56,969 nucleotides of DNA from Hyphomonadaceae bacterium (GTDB lineage: Bacteria > Pseudomonadota > Alphaproteobacteria > Caulobacterales > Hyphomonadaceae): assembly GCA_030697555.1 (NCBI GenBank), contig JAUYPV010000055.1, positions 1 through 56,969 of the forward strand, in the 5' to 3' direction. Shown one piece after another: positions 17,004 through 27,253 of the stretch. The notes beneath the pieces are model-generated. The model made no database searches, was not told the origin of the DNA, and saw nothing but the letters and a program-made list of their open reading frames with translations. Position 1 is the stretch's first letter; every line of letters starts with the position of its first letter. Made by a program: the position numbers and the translations under genes.

Positions 17004-18119
17004 GTGAATTTCGATTTTTCCGACGACCAGAAGATGTTGCAGGATCAGGCGCGAAAATTTCTCGCCGAGAAATCCAGCCGAAAGGTTGTGCGCGATGTGC
17101 TGAACGACACGGGCAAGTCGTACGACCTGGCGCTGTGGAAGGGTGTTGCGGAACAGGGCTGGCTGGGCGCGGCGATACCGGAGGAGTTTGGCGGTCTCGG
17201 GCTTGGCGGCCTGGAGCAGTGCGTGCTGGCCGAGGAAGTCGGCCGAGCTGTTGCGCCGATCCCTTTCTCATCGACGGTCTATTTCTTTGCCGAGGCTTTG
17301 CTGGCAGCGGGTTCGGCGGCGCAGAAGAAAGCGCTGCTGCCGAAGATCGTGGGTGGCGAGGTGGTCGGCTCGTTCGCGATCTCGGAAGGGCCGGGCGCGC
17401 CTTCGCCTTCGGCGATCGAGGCTTCGTTTGATGGCGCGAAGCTTTCGGGTGTGAAGATCCCGGTGACGGATGGCGATATCGCGACCCATGCCGTGGTGCT
17501 GGCGAAGGAAGGGTCTGGTCTTTCACTCGTACTGGTTGACCTGAAGCAGGCAGGCGTGAAGCGCGAGACGCTGACGACGCTCGATCCGACACGAGGACAT
17601 GCGAAGCTGACGTTCGACAAGGCGAATGGCGAGCGGCTCGGCAAGGCGGGCGAAGGATGGGAGCTGGCCGAGGCTGTGCTGGATCGCGCGGCGGTGCTGA
17701 TCGCGTTCGAGCAGATTGGCGGAGCGCAGGCCTGCCTCGATATGGCGGTGGACTACGCCAAGGGGCGCTATGCGTTCTCGCGGCAGATCGGTTCGTTCCA
17801 GGCGATCAAGCACAAGCTGGCGGACATGTATGTCGCGATCGAGCTTGGGCGATCCAACGCCTACTACGGCGCCTGGGCGCTCTCGACAGAGTCGGCGCAA
17901 TTGCCACTGGCGGCCGCGGCGGCGCGGGTGGCTGCAAGCGATGCGTACTATTTCGCAGCCAAGGAAAACGTGCAGACGCATGGCGGCATGGGGTTCACCT
18001 GGGAGGTGGACTGCCATCTCTTCTATCGCCGCGCCAAGCTGCTGGCCGTGCAGGCGGGCGGACCGAGCGTCTGGAAAGAGAAGCTCGTGCGTCGGCTTGA
18101 ACTCAAGAACGCGGCCTAG
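17004..18119 (+). CDS. Acyl-CoA dehydrogenase, probable non-catalytic partner subunit
   Basis: A 371-residue acyl-CoA dehydrogenase fold (FDFSDDQKMLQDQARKFL, RYAFSRQIGSFQAIKHKLAD, THGGMGFTWEVDCHLFYRRA). The start is taken as GTG at 17004, with GGGAGA 7 bases upstream; an earlier in-frame GTG at 16971 lacks such a site. The region equivalent to the isovaleryl-type catalytic glutamate reads LDRAAVL, with no Glu, whereas the next gene has one. A side-by-side pair of this kind resembles heteromeric dehydrogenases of sterol side-chain degradation, where only one subunit carries the base. Nine bases separate it from its partner. Confidence 0.85.
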   Translation: MNFDFSDDQKMLQDQARKFLAEKSSRKVVRDVLNDTGKSYDLALWKGVAEQGWLGAAIPEEFGGLGLGGLEQCVLAEEVGRAVAPIPFSSTVYFFAEALLAAGSAAQKKALLPKIVGGEVVGSFAISEGPGAPSPSAIEASFDGAKLSGVKIPVTDGDIATHAVVLAKEGSGLSLVLVDLKQAGVKRETLTTLDPTRGHAKLTFDKANGERLGKAGEGWELAEAVLDRAAVLIAFEQIGGAQACLDMAVDYAKGRYAFSRQIGSFQAIKHKLADMYVAIELGRSNAYYGAWALSTESAQLPLAAAAARVAASDAYYFAAKENVQTHGGMGFTWEVDCHLFYRRAKLLAVQAGGPSVWKEKLVRRLELKNAA

Positions 18120-18128
18120 GAGGCTTTC

Positions 18129-19355
18129 ATGGATTTCAACGACAGCTCTGAAGAAGCCGCTTTCCGCGCCGAAGCGCGCGCCTGGCTGGAAAAGACATTG
18201 ACGCATCAGAATGTGCGGAACGCTGTTCGCATCGATGGGCCCGAAGGCCTGAAGATAGCGAAGGCCTATCAGACAAAGAAGGTCGAGGCGGGCTATGCTG
18301 GCCTGACCTGGAAGAAGGAAGTGGGCGGGCGCGAACTGGCGCCGATCTTCTCGGTCATCTTCGGCCAGGAGGAAGCGAAATTCCAGGCGCCGACGGGGCC
18401 GTTCGCCATCGGACTTGGCATGTGCATTCCGACCGTCATCGCGTTCCACAGCGCGGACAGGATCAAGCGCTACGTTGGGCCTGCGCTGCGCGGTGAGGAA
18501 ATCTGGTGCCAGCTTTTCTCGGAGCCCAGCGCGGGGTCGGATGTGGCGGGGCTGAAGACACGCGCGGTGCGCGATGGCGATGACTGGGTGATCAACGGGC
18601 AGAAGGTGTGGACGTCGGGCGCGCATTATTCAGACTATGGCATCCTGCTGGCGCGGACCAATCCGGAGAAGGAGAAGCACAAGGGCCTCACCATGTTCGT
18701 GCTGAACATGAAGGCGCCCGGCGTCGATGTGCGGCCGATCCACCAGATGGCCGGCGGGTCGAACTTCAACGAAGTCTATTTCAACGATGTGCGCATCCCG
18801 GATGCGGAGCGGCTTGGCGAAGTCGGCAATGGCTGGAATGTCGCGCTGGTGACGCTGATGAACGAGCGGCTGGCGGTGGGCGGATCGTCCGGGCCGGAAT
18901 ATGCAGAAATACTGGAGCTGGCGCGCAACACGCCGGCGCCGGGTGGCAAGGGGTCGCTGCTGCAGGACCAGGCTTTCCGGGAAAAGCTGGCGAGCTGGTA
19001 TGTCAGCGCGGAGGGTTACACGCTCGGCAAGTATCGGACGATGACGGCGCTTTCAAAGGGACAGACGCCCGGGCCGGAATCTTCCATCGGCAAGATCCTC
19101 AACGCCAACCGGATGCAGGATCTCGCCAACGCGGCGATCGAGGCGGAGGACCATTTCGGGATCATCGCCGATCCAGCGATTGCGCCGATGCAGGCGGCTT
19201 TCCAGAACGCCTATATGTGGGCGCCGGGCCTGCGCATAGCGGGCGGGACGGACGAGATCCTGCGCAACATCATCGCGGAGCGCGTGCTTGGCCTGCCGCA
19301 GGACGTGCGGGTGGACAAGGGCGTGGCGTACAAGGATCTGCCCGGCGGCAGGTGA
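18129..19355 (+). CDS. Acyl-CoA dehydrogenase, probable catalytic subunit
   Basis: A 408-residue acyl-CoA dehydrogenase: FSEPSAGSDVAGLKTRAVRD (FAD/substrate loop), WVINGQKVWTSGA, and Glu246 in LMNERLAVGG at the isovaleryl-CoA dehydrogenase catalytic-base position. It also has the C-terminal GGTDEILRNIIAERVLGLP tail typical of this branch. AGGAGG lies a few bases before the ATG. It probably forms an alpha2-beta2 enzyme with the preceding gene and makes an enoyl-CoA, passing electrons to ETF. The stop abuts the convergent glcB stop with no intervening base. Confidence 0.88.
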   Translation: MDFNDSSEEAAFRAEARAWLEKTLTHQNVRNAVRIDGPEGLKIAKAYQTKKVEAGYAGLTWKKEVGGRELAPIFSVIFGQEEAKFQAPTGPFAIGLGMCIPTVIAFHSADRIKRYVGPALRGEEIWCQLFSEPSAGSDVAGLKTRAVRDGDDWVINGQKVWTSGAHYSDYGILLARTNPEKEKHKGLTMFVLNMKAPGVDVRPIHQMAGGSNFNEVYFNDVRIPDAERLGEVGNGWNVALVTLMNERLAVGGSSGPEYAEILELARNTPAPGGKGSLLQDQAFREKLASWYVSAEGYTLGKYRTMTALSKGQTPGPESSIGKILNANRMQDLANAAIEAEDHFGIIADPAIAPMQAAFQNAYMWAPGLRIAGGTDEILRNIIAERVLGLPQDVRVDKGVAYKDLPGGR

Positions 19356-21494
19356 TCAGCCGCGCTGCTTTGCCTTTGCGCGGAAGCTGTGGAGCAGCGG
19401 CTCGGTGTAGCCGTTGGGTTGAGCCCGTCCTTCGAAGATGAGGGCTCGGGCGGCGGCGAAGGCGAGGCTGGCGGCCGGGTTGGGCGCCATGGGGCGATAG
19501 GCCGGATCGCCGGCGTTCTGGGCATCGACCTTGGCGGCCATCTTGAGGAGCGCTGCATCGACCTGCGCCTCCGTGCAGACGCCGTGGTGCAGCCAGTTGG
19601 CGATGTGCTGGGAGGAGATGCGCAAGGTGGCGCGGTCTTCCATCAGGCCGACATCGTGGATGTCGGGCACTTTCGAGCAGCCAACACCCTGATCCACCCA
19701 GCGCACCACATAGCCGAGTATGCCCTGCGCGTTGTTCTCAAGCTCCTCACGGACATCGTCGGCGGACCAGTTGGCGCCGTGGTGCAGTGGAACGGTGAGG
19801 AGCTGTTCGAGGGCCGGCGGTTTCTCGCGGGTGATCTCGGACTGGCGCGCGAACACGTCAGCGGCGTGGTAGTGCATGGCGTGCAGCGTGGCGGCGGTGG
19901 GGCTGGGCACCCAGGCCGTACTGGCGCCGGCGCGGGGGTGGCCGATCTTCTGCTCCATCATATCGGCCATGCGGTCGGGCGCGGCCCACATGCCCTTGCC
20001 GATCTGGCCGCGGCCGCCGAGGCCGCTGCTAAGGCCGATGCGGACATTGCGGTCTTCGTAGGCCCTGATCCAGGCGGACGCGCGCATCTCGGCCTTACGG
20101 ACCATGGCGCCGGCTTCCATGGACGTGTGCATCTCGTCGCCTGTGCGGTCAAGGAAACCGGTGTTGATGAAGACGATGCGGCCTTTCACGGCCTCGATGC
20201 ACGCGGCGAGGTTGGCGGAGGTGCGGCGTTCTTCGTCCATCAAGCCGAGCTTTATGGTGTGGCGTTGCAGGCCGAGCAGGTCTTCGACGGCGTCGAACAG
20301 GCGGATGGCGAAGGTGGATTCCTTCGGGCCGTGCATCTTGGGTTTCACGATGTAGATCGAACCGGCGCGGCTGTTGCGATAGCGGCCTAGGCCTTTGAGG
20401 TCGTGCAGGCCGATCAGGCTGGTGACGATGGCGTCGAGGATGCCTTCCGGGGCTTCGTTTTCGTCAGCTAGGCGGACGGCCGGCGTCGTCATGAGGTGGC
20501 CGACATTGCGCACGAACAGCACGGAGCGGCCGTTGACGGTGAAAGGTTTTCTCGCCGGCGATATCCAGTCGCGGTCAGGTTCCATGGCGCGAGTCAGGGA
20601 GCGGCCGCCCTTGTCGAACTTGGCGGTGAGGTCGCCGTGCATGACGCCAAGCCAGTTGCGATAGGCCTCGACTTTGTCGACGGCGTCGACGGCGGCGATG
20701 GAATCCTCGAGATCGACGATGGTGGTGAGTGCGGATTCGAGGATGACGTCGGCGAGGCCGGCTGGGTCGGTAGCGCCGACCGGGTGTTTGCGGTCGATGA
20801 CGAGTTCGATACCGAGGCCGTTGTGGCGCAGCAGGATAGCGGAGGGGAATTGCGGCTCGCCGCGATAGCCCGCGAAGGCGGCGGGGTCGGCCAGCGCGGG
20901 TTCGAGGGCGCCGCTGACTACACGCCAGTTGCTCACATCGGCGTGCTTGCCGCTGGCGAGGGGGATCGCTTCGTCGAGAAAAGCCTTGGCGCGGGCGATG
21001 ACTTGCGCGCCGCGTGTTGAGTCGTAGCCGCCGGGCTTCGCCTTGCCGGGAAGCGCATCGGTGCCGTAGAGCGCGTCATAGAGACTGCCCCAGCGCGCGT
21101 TGACGGCGTTGAGCAGGAAGCGGGCGTTCAGCACCGGCACGACGAGCTGCGGGCCGGCCATGCTCGCGATTTCGTCGTCGACATTTGCGCTGGTGACCTG
21201 GACGCTGGCGGGTTCAGGGACGAGATAGCCGATGCCTTCCAGGAAGGTGCGGTATTCGTTCCAGTCGACCGGCTTGCCTCGCCGGGCCTGATGCCAGGTG
21301 TCGATTGCAGCCTGCATACGGTCGCGTTCGGCCAGCAGCTCGCGGTTTTCCGGAGCGAAGCGATCGAAAATTTCGGCAAAGCCTTTCCAGAAATCGTCAG
21401 GGGCAATGCCAAGGCCGGGCAATGCTTCGTGTTCGATGAAAGCCGAGAGTTCTTCGGCGACCTGGATGCCGTGGCGGTGTTGCATGGCACTCAT
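19356..21494 (-). CDS. glcB: Malate synthase G
   Basis: A 712-residue single-domain-plus-TIM-barrel malate synthase of the G isoform length. Recognisable segments are [16 protein letters not shown] (catalytic region), the [13 protein letters not shown] strand, [20 protein letters not shown] and [16 protein letters not shown]. It condenses glyoxylate with acetyl-CoA to malate in the cytoplasm. It is the last gene of glcD-E-F-B, 22 bases after glcF, so glyoxylate made by glycolate oxidase is used directly. Acetyl-CoA from the surrounding acyl-CoA oxidation genes could feed the same step. A second in-frame ATG at 21485 is a possible alternative start. Confidence 0.95.
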   Translation of the reverse strand: MSAMQHRHGIQVAEELSAFIEHEALPGLGIAPDDFWKGFAEIFDRFAPENRELLAERDRMQAAIDTWHQARRGKPVDWNEYRTFLEGIGYLVPEPASVQVTSANVDDEIASMAGPQLVVPVLNARFLLNAVNARWGSLYDALYGTDALPGKAKPGGYDSTRGAQVIARAKAFLDEAIPLASGKHADVSNWRVVSGALEPALADPAAFAGYRGEPQFPSAILLRHNGLGIELVIDRKHPVGATDPAGLADVILESALTTIVDLEDSIAAVDAVDKVEAYRNWLGVMHGDLTAKFDKGGRSLTRAMEPDRDWISPARKPFTVNGRSVLFVRNVGHLMTTPAVRLADENEAPEGILDAIVTSLIGLHDLKGLGRYRNSRAGSIYIVKPKMHGPKESTFAIRLFDAVEDLLGLQRHTIKLGLMDEERRTSANLAACIEAVKGRIVFINTGFLDRTGDEMHTSMEAGAMVRKAEMRASAWIRAYEDRNVRIGLSSGLGGRGQIGKGMWAAPDRMADMMEQKIGHPRAGASTAWVPSPTAATLHAMHYHAADVFARQSEITREKPPALEQLLTVPLHHGANWSADDVREELENNAQGILGYVVRWVDQGVGCSKVPDIHDVGLMEDRATLRISSQHIANWLHHGVCTEAQVDAALLKMAAKVDAQNAGDPAYRPMAPNPAASLAFAAARALIFEGRAQPNGYTEPLLHSFRAKAKQRG

Positions 21495-21516
21495 CTGATC
21501 AGGCGCGGCGAAGGCG

Positions 21517-22827
21517 TCAACGCTGTTTCCTGCTTTCGGCGAGAGCCTTTGGCGCCGGTCCGCCCGTCGCCCAGTCGAGCAGTTCGGCGATGTGGACTAC
21601 GGGTGTGCCCGTGCGGGCGGAGATCTGCACGGCGCAGCCGACATTGCCAGTGGCGATGACGCCGGCGTTGAGGGCGTCGAGGCTGGCGGTCTTGCGATCG
21701 CCGAGCTCGTCCGCGATTTCCGGCTGGAGCACGCTGTAGACGCCCGCCGAGCCGCAGCAGAGATGTGCGTTCACTGGCGTTGCGACCTCGAAGCCGGCCT
21801 GTTCGAGCAGTTGCTTTGGCTGTGAGGTGATTTTCTGCCCATGCTGAAGCGAGCAGGCGGCGTGATAGGCGACGCGCATTTTCGGGTTTGCTTTGGAGGC
21901 TGGCAGAAGGCCGGGAGTTAGAAACTCGCTGATGTCCTTCGCGAGCGCCGAGATACGTGCGGCGCGGGCGGCGTAGTCCGGGTCGTTGCGGAGCAGGAAG
22001 CCGTAGTCCTTGATCGTCGTGCCGCAGCCCGAGACGGTGATGATGATGGCGTCAACATCGCCTGCTTCGATGGCGGCGGACCAGACATCGACACTGTGGC
22101 GGACGAAGGCGAGCGCTTCTTTCTCACGCCCCATGTGATGGACGAGGGAGCCACAGCATCCTTCGTTTGACGCCCGAACGACATCGTAGCCGCAGCGGGT
22201 AAGGAGGCGTGCGGTAGCTGCCTGGAATTCCGGACGCATGACGGGTTCGACGCATCCGCCCTGCAGGATGACGCGGCCCCTGCGGGCGCCGGTTGCCGAG
22301 GCGCCTTCAAGTTTCGCTGTAGATGGTCTGGCGCCGCGAGCGGTCCGCAGGAGTGCGGCGATCCTTCGGCCGCCGGGGAGCTTCGCCGTCAGGCCGGCCA
22401 GGGGCGATGCGAGGCGACCGAGATGCAACGCTGCCGAGAAGCGGCTGGGATAGGGGAGTATCTTCGCAAGCGCCCAGCGCAGAGTGCGGTCGGCGAAGGA
22501 GCGTTTGTGAGTTTCCTCCACGTGCACGCGCGCGTGGTCGATCAGGTGCATGTAGTCGACGCCCGAAGGGCAGGTGGTGGTGCAGGCGAGGCAGGAGAGG
22601 CAGCGGTCGATATGGGTGACGACTTCGGGCGTCGGGGCCTGGTTCTTCTCCAGCATCTCCTTGATCAGGACGATGCGGCCACGCGGGCTGTCGCGTTCAT
22701 CGCCGAGAAGGACGTAGGTCGGGCAGGTGGCCGTGCAGAAGCCGCAATGAACACATGTACGGATTGCCTTTTCGGAGGCCGCTGTGGCGGGATCTGCAAG
22801 CTGTTCGGATGTGAAGCCGGTCTTCAT
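21517..22827 (-). CDS. glcF: Glycolate oxidase iron-sulfur subunit
   Basis: 436 residues. Two [4Fe-4S] motifs occur near the N terminus, [12 protein letters not shown] (Cys25, 28, 31, 35) and [12 protein letters not shown], and two CCG-type motifs follow (EGCCGSL, LCCGSAG). GlcF passes electrons from the GlcD/GlcE flavoproteins to the respiratory chain. The ATG at 22827 overlaps the glcE stop by 4 bases (ATGA). The open frame continues upstream through glcE but in a different reading, without family similarity. Confidence 0.93.
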   Translation of the reverse strand: MKTGFTSEQLADPATAASEKAIRTCVHCGFCTATCPTYVLLGDERDSPRGRIVLIKEMLEKNQAPTPEVVTHIDRCLSCLACTTTCPSGVDYMHLIDHARVHVEETHKRSFADRTLRWALAKILPYPSRFSAALHLGRLASPLAGLTAKLPGGRRIAALLRTARGARPSTAKLEGASATGARRGRVILQGGCVEPVMRPEFQAATARLLTRCGYDVVRASNEGCCGSLVHHMGREKEALAFVRHSVDVWSAAIEAGDVDAIIITVSGCGTTIKDYGFLLRNDPDYAARAARISALAKDISEFLTPGLLPASKANPKMRVAYHAACSLQHGQKITSQPKQLLEQAGFEVATPVNAHLCCGSAGVYSVLQPEIADELGDRKTASLDALNAGVIATGNVGCAVQISARTGTPVVHIAELLDWATGGPAPKALAESRKQR

Positions 22828-23990
22828 GATTGCGGCGCCTCGAACCTCAGGGGATCGAAGATCGCCATCGGATCGAATGCCGCGCGCACGCGGCGCGAGA
22901 GGCTGGCGACTGCCGGTGGTTCGGGATGCAAGGCGGGGATGGCGCGGCGGATATCCTCCGGCGCATCGACAAGCATGGCGTGGCCGCCGGCTGTCACTGC
23001 GAGCTTGCGCACATTGGAGGCGGCTTCGCGCGGCAAGCGCGCCCAGACGAGACCGCCGGCCCAGTCCAACAACCCGACGCCGCCGAGCTTCTCGATGCTC
23101 GTCAGAGTTTGCGCGCCCTGTGCAGGCGGAACGCAGATGCGCCACAGCGCAGGCAGAGTGTTTGCTGCATCGAGCAACGAGCCTGAGCGTACGCCGCGCC
23201 AGTGCTGCTCGGCTTGATGCGCGTCCATCGTATCGACCGGTCCGATATCGCGAAGCAGGCCAGCCAGAAGGCTCGCTCGCGCCTCGATGGATGGGCCGAA
23301 GCCTTCGAGGCGGATTGCGGTGATTGAGTTGGCGCCAGCTTGAGCTGGGACATAGGAGGCTGCGGCAACGTCGGCCGGCGCGCGCATCGCACGGCCCATC
23401 GCGTCTCCTGCGGCCGAAGCTGCAAGACCTCGCAGCACCAGCGTGCGCGTCTCGGACGGTCTGGGAAGGACTTTCAGGGTCATTTGCGTGAGGACGGCGA
23501 GCTGACCCCAAGAGCCCGCCATCAGTTTCGGCAGGTCATAGCCGGTGACGTTCTTCACTACGCGGCCGCCGGCCTTGAAGGCTTCGCCTCGGCCGTTCAC
23601 CGCCGAAAATCCGAGCAGGTGATCACGCACACCGCCGGAGAGGATGCGCCGCGAACCAGCGAAGCCGGCGCCAACAACGCCGCCGATCGTGGATCGGCCG
23701 GGTGCGAATTCCCATGGCTCGAACGCCAGCATCTGGTTGCTGTTCGCGAGCAGGATTTCGATGTCGGCTAGCAACGCGCCGGGTTCGACGGTTAGAACAA
23801 GCTCGGCTGGGTCGTAGTCAATCACACGCGACAGGGCGGACATGGACAGGCGTTGTGTCTGCCGGCCGGGATGGCCGATGCCTTGTCTGGTTCCGCCACC
23901 GACGATCTCCAGCTTTGCGCCAGACGCGGCGGCGCGGGCGACAGCTTCGCATACGTCGCGCTCGTCGCGTGGCTGGAGCGTCTCTGCCAT
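22824..23990 (-). CDS. glcE: Glycolate oxidase FAD-binding subunit GlcE
   Basis: 388 residues with an FAD-binding type-4 domain: KLEIVGGGTRQGIGHPG near residue 25, LTVEPGALLADIE, the FAPGRSTIGGVVGAGFAGS flavin segment, and VKNVTGYDLPKLMAGSWG. GlcE pairs with GlcD and GlcF to oxidise glycolate to glyoxylate. The start chosen is the ATG at 23990, 2 bases after the glcD stop, because the longer frame to 24122 lies inside glcD. The C terminus (FDPLRFE) is typical of the family. Confidence 0.9.
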   Translation of the reverse strand: MAETLQPRDERDVCEAVARAAASGAKLEIVGGGTRQGIGHPGRQTQRLSMSALSRVIDYDPAELVLTVEPGALLADIEILLANSNQMLAFEPWEFAPGRSTIGGVVGAGFAGSRRILSGGVRDHLLGFSAVNGRGEAFKAGGRVVKNVTGYDLPKLMAGSWGQLAVLTQMTLKVLPRPSETRTLVLRGLAASAAGDAMGRAMRAPADVAAASYVPAQAGANSITAIRLEGFGPSIEARASLLAGLLRDIGPVDTMDAHQAEQHWRGVRSGSLLDAANTLPALWRICVPPAQGAQTLTSIEKLGGVGLLDWAGGLVWARLPREAASNVRKLAVTAGGHAMLVDAPEDIRRAIPALHPEPPAVASLSRRVRAAFDPMAIFDPLRFEAPQS

Positions 23991-23992
23991 TC

Positions 23993-25483
23993 TCAGAACC
24001 GCGGCAGGTCGGGCCGGGCGACCTGGCCATGATGGACGTGCACGCGGCCCAGTTCGGCGCAACGATGAAGCTTGGGGAAGACTTTGCCCGGGTTCATCAG
24101 CGATGCGGGATCGAACGCGCATTTGACATGCTGTTGCTGGTTGAGATCCGTCTCGTTGAACATGACCGGCATCAGGTCACGCTTTTCGACGCCGACGCCG
24201 TGCTCTCCGGTCAGGACGCCGCCGACTTCGACGCAGAGGCGCAGGATGTCCGCGCCGAAGTCTTCCGCGCGTTCCAGTTCGCCCGGCTGGTTGGCGTTAT
24301 AGAGGATGAGCGGGTGGAGATTGCCGTCGCCGGCGTGGAAGACGTTCGCCACGCCGAGCCCGTACTGTTTCGAGAGTTCCGACATGCGTTGCAGGACGTG
24401 AGGCAGTTTGCGGCGCGGGATTGTGCCGTCCATGCAGTAATAGTCTGGCGAGATGCGGCCGACTGCGGGAAAAGCTGCCTTGCGACCCGCCCACATGGTG
24501 AGGCGCTCACTCTCCGATGTTGAAACGCGGAGGCTGGAGGCGCCGTTCTCGCGGGCGATAGCCGCCACGCGGTCGATCAAGTGGTCGCATTCCGCGGCGG
24601 GGCCGTCGAGTTCGACGATCAGCAAGGCTTCGACATCCAGGGGATAGCCAGCGCGGACGAATGCCTCGGCGGCGTGGATGGCCGGGCGGTCCATCATCTC
24701 CATGCCGGCGGGGATGATGCCTGCGGCGATCACGCTGGCGACGCAGCGGCCGGCGCTCTCTGCGTCGGGAAAGCCGACCAACAGGGCGCGAGCCAGTTCG
24801 GGCTTGGGCAAGATACGGACGATCACTTCGGTGACGACGCCGAGCAGGCCTTCGGAGCCCACGACGAGGCCCAGCAGGTCCAGTCCGCGCGGCTCCAGTT
24901 GCCGGCCGCCAAGGCGAACGACCTCGCCGTCGACCAGCACCATTTCAACGCCGAGGACGTTGTTGGTGGTGAGGCCGTATTTCAGGCAGTGCACGCCGCC
25001 GGAATTTTCCGCGACATTGCCTCCGATCGAGCAGGCGATCTGGCTTGAGGGGTCGGGCGCATAGTAGAAGCCGCGCCCTTCGACTTCCTTGGTGATGGCG
25101 AGGTTGGTAACGCCGGGCTGAACTACCGCGATGCGGTTGTCGTAGTCGACTTCGAGTATACGATTGAATCGCGCCATGCCGAGCAGGACGCCATCCTCCA
25201 GCGGAAGTGCGCCGCCAGACAGCGACGTGCCGGCGCCCCGCGGTACGATCTTCACATTGTTCGCCGAGCAGTAACGCAGGATCGCGGCAACCTGAGCTGT
25301 CGTTTCCGGGAGGGCGACCACCATCGGCAATTGGCGATAGGCCGTCAGCCCGTCTGATTCGTAGGCGACCATAGACGCCGCATCGTCGATCACGCCGTTC
25401 GGGACGATGCGTTTCAGCGCCGCCACGATCTCGGACCGGCGCAAAAGCGTCTCCCGGTCGGGCGCTGGCATGGCTATCGACAT
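23993..25483 (-). CDS. glcD: Glycolate oxidase catalytic FAD subunit GlcD
   Basis: 496 residues, the usual GlcD length. The FAD domain shows VPRGAGTSLSGGALPLEDGV and GNVAENSGGVHCLKYGLT, and the C-terminal FAD-oxidase domain holds NVFHAGDGNLHPLILYN and GEHGVGVEKRDLM with their conserved histidines. D-lactate dehydrogenases of the same family cannot be told apart by fold alone, but co-location with glcE, glcF and glcB settles the role. It is the first gene of its operon, divergent from the permease across 102 bases that contain TGCTC-CCT-GAGCA at 25492-25504. No glcC regulator or glcG is visible. Confidence 0.93.
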   Translation of the reverse strand: MSIAMPAPDRETLLRRSEIVAALKRIVPNGVIDDAASMVAYESDGLTAYRQLPMVVALPETTAQVAAILRYCSANNVKIVPRGAGTSLSGGALPLEDGVLLGMARFNRILEVDYDNRIAVVQPGVTNLAITKEVEGRGFYYAPDPSSQIACSIGGNVAENSGGVHCLKYGLTTNNVLGVEMVLVDGEVVRLGGRQLEPRGLDLLGLVVGSEGLLGVVTEVIVRILPKPELARALLVGFPDAESAGRCVASVIAAGIIPAGMEMMDRPAIHAAEAFVRAGYPLDVEALLIVELDGPAAECDHLIDRVAAIARENGASSLRVSTSESERLTMWAGRKAAFPAVGRISPDYYCMDGTIPRRKLPHVLQRMSELSKQYGLGVANVFHAGDGNLHPLILYNANQPGELERAEDFGADILRLCVEVGGVLTGEHGVGVEKRDLMPVMFNETDLNQQQHVKCAFDPASLMNPGKVFPKLHRCAELGRVHVHHGQVARPDLPRF

Positions 25484-25585
25484 CGTTCGTCTGCTCCCTG
25501 AGCAAGAGCTATCAGCCGTCCCGGGATCGGGCTAGAAAAGAGTGGAGCCCAGGCGAAAGACCGGGCCAAGGGGAGAGAAACAACC

Positions 25586-27253
25586 ATGAGCCCGTGGGTT
25601 CAGGTCTACGATCCGTTCGGCAATTCCGTGCTGTCGACCCTGGTTGCGGTGATCCCAATCGGATTGCTGCTGTTGCTGATCGCATCGGGGAAAGTGAAGG
25701 CGCACTGGGCGGCGCTGATCGCGCTAGCGGCGGCGGTTGCCATCGCGGTGTGGGCCTTCACCATGCCGCTGGACATGGCGCTGCGGGCGACAGCTTTCGG
25801 GGCGCTGACCGGGTTCTTTCCGATCGGCTGGATCATTCTCAACGTGCTGTTTCTCTACCGGCTTACGGTGGAGAAGGGGTGGTTCGCGATCATCCAGTCG
25901 GCCATCGCCAACGTGACGCCGGATCGGCGGCTGCAGCTTCTGCTTATCGCCTTCTGCTTCGGCGCTTTCTTCGAAGGCGCGGCGGGGTTCGGAACGCCGG
26001 TTGCCGTGACGGCGGCCGTGCTGATCGGGCTGGGCTTCTCACCGCTAGCGGCGGCGGGGCTTTCGCTGATCGCCAACACGGCGCCAGTGGCGTTTGGCGC
26101 GCTTGGCGCGCCGATTCAGGGGCTGGCGACCGCCACGGGCATTGACCCATTCCTGCTGGGCCAGATGGTGGGGCGGCAATTGCCGTTCTTCTCGGTGTTG
26201 GTGCCGTTCTGGCTGGTGGCCGCGTTTGCGGGCTGGCGCGGCATGATGCAGGTGTGGCCGGCGATTCTCGTGACCGGACTGTCGTTCGCCATTCCGCAAT
26301 ACCTGATCTCGAATTTCATCAATCCGTGGATCGTCGATATCGGCGCATCGGTCATATCGATGGCGTGCCTGATTGGATTCCTGCGCGTGTGGCGGCCGAA
26401 AGAGATCTGGACGTCACCCAAGCTGCGTCAGGCCGATGATTCCGTTTCGAGTGCGCCCGTGCCGCCGCTTTCGGAAACGCTGCGCGGGCGACCTCTTGTG
26501 CTGGCCTGGCTCCCCTGGGTGATCCTCTGCGTCGTGCTGACGTTGTGGGGCAGCGACTGGTACAAGACGACAGTCAATCAAGTATTCGCGCCGGCGATTC
26601 CGGTCGAAGGCCTGCACAACCTGATCGAGCGCGCGCCGCCGGTTGTGGCGGCGCCGGCGCCTGAGGCGGCGATGTTCCGCTTCACATTTCTGTCCTACAC
26701 CGGCACGGGGATCCTGCTGACGGCGTTGATCTCGGGCCTCGTCATGGGATTCTCGCCGATGCGGCTGGTGCGGGCATATGGCGGGACGATCTGGGCGCTG
26801 CGCTTTCCGCTGGTCACCATCGTCTGCATGCTCGCGGTGGGGACGCTGACGCGCTATTCCGGCATAGATGCGACGCTGGGCCTCGCGTTTGCGGCGACCG
26901 GAGTTCTCTATCCCTTCTTCGGGACCATGCTGGGATGGCTTGGCGTCGCCGCGACCGGGTCGGATACGTCGTCAAACATCCTGTTCGGCGGGCTGCAGAA
27001 GATAACCTCCGAACAGCTCGGTATTTCGCCCATCCTGATGGCCGCGGCGAATTCGTCCGGCGGGGTGATGGGCAAGATGATCGACGCGCAGTCGATCGTC
27101 GTCGCGTCGACCGCGACGGGCTGGTTCGGCCATGAGGCGAAAATCCTGCGCTTCGTGTTCTGGCACTCGCTCGTGCTGGTCAGCCTCGTCGGTGCGCTGG
27201 TGATGCTGCAGGCCTATGTCTGGCCGTTCACGCTGATGGTGGTGACGGGTTAG
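25586..27253 (+). CDS. L-lactate/glycolate permease (LctP/GlcA family)
   Basis: A 555-residue polytopic permease with the family hallmarks FFEGAAGFGTPVAVTAA (about residues 131-147), GALGAPIQGLATATG, and near the C terminus TGSDTSSNILFGGLQK and NSSGGVMGKMIDAQSIVVAS. It imports lactate or glycolate by proton symport. Being divergent from glcD, it is most likely the glycolate importer of this locus (GlcA role). AAGGGGAGAG precedes the ATG. Its last 26 bases overlap the end of the convergent TIGR03084 gene. Confidence 0.92.
   Translation: MSPWVQVYDPFGNSVLSTLVAVIPIGLLLLLIASGKVKAHWAALIALAAAVAIAVWAFTMPLDMALRATAFGALTGFFPIGWIILNVLFLYRLTVEKGWFAIIQSAIANVTPDRRLQLLLIAFCFGAFFEGAAGFGTPVAVTAAVLIGLGFSPLAAAGLSLIANTAPVAFGALGAPIQGLATATGIDPFLLGQMVGRQLPFFSVLVPFWLVAAFAGWRGMMQVWPAILVTGLSFAIPQYLISNFINPWIVDIGASVISMACLIGFLRVWRPKEIWTSPKLRQADDSVSSAPVPPLSETLRGRPLVLAWLPWVILCVVLTLWGSDWYKTTVNQVFAPAIPVEGLHNLIERAPPVVAAPAPEAAMFRFTFLSYTGTGILLTALISGLVMGFSPMRLVRAYGGTIWALRFPLVTIVCMLAVGTLTRYSGIDATLGLAFAATGVLYPFFGTMLGWLGVAATGSDTSSNILFGGLQKITSEQLGISPILMAAANSSGGVMGKMIDAQSIVVASTATGWFGHEAKILRFVFWHSLVLVSLVGALVMLQAYVWPFTLMVVTG

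Noticed and set aside
21517-23511. A 664-codon frame covering glcF and part of glcE
   Set aside because: The N-terminal 228 codons lie inside glcE in another reading, and GlcF starts at 22827 with an ATGA overlap.
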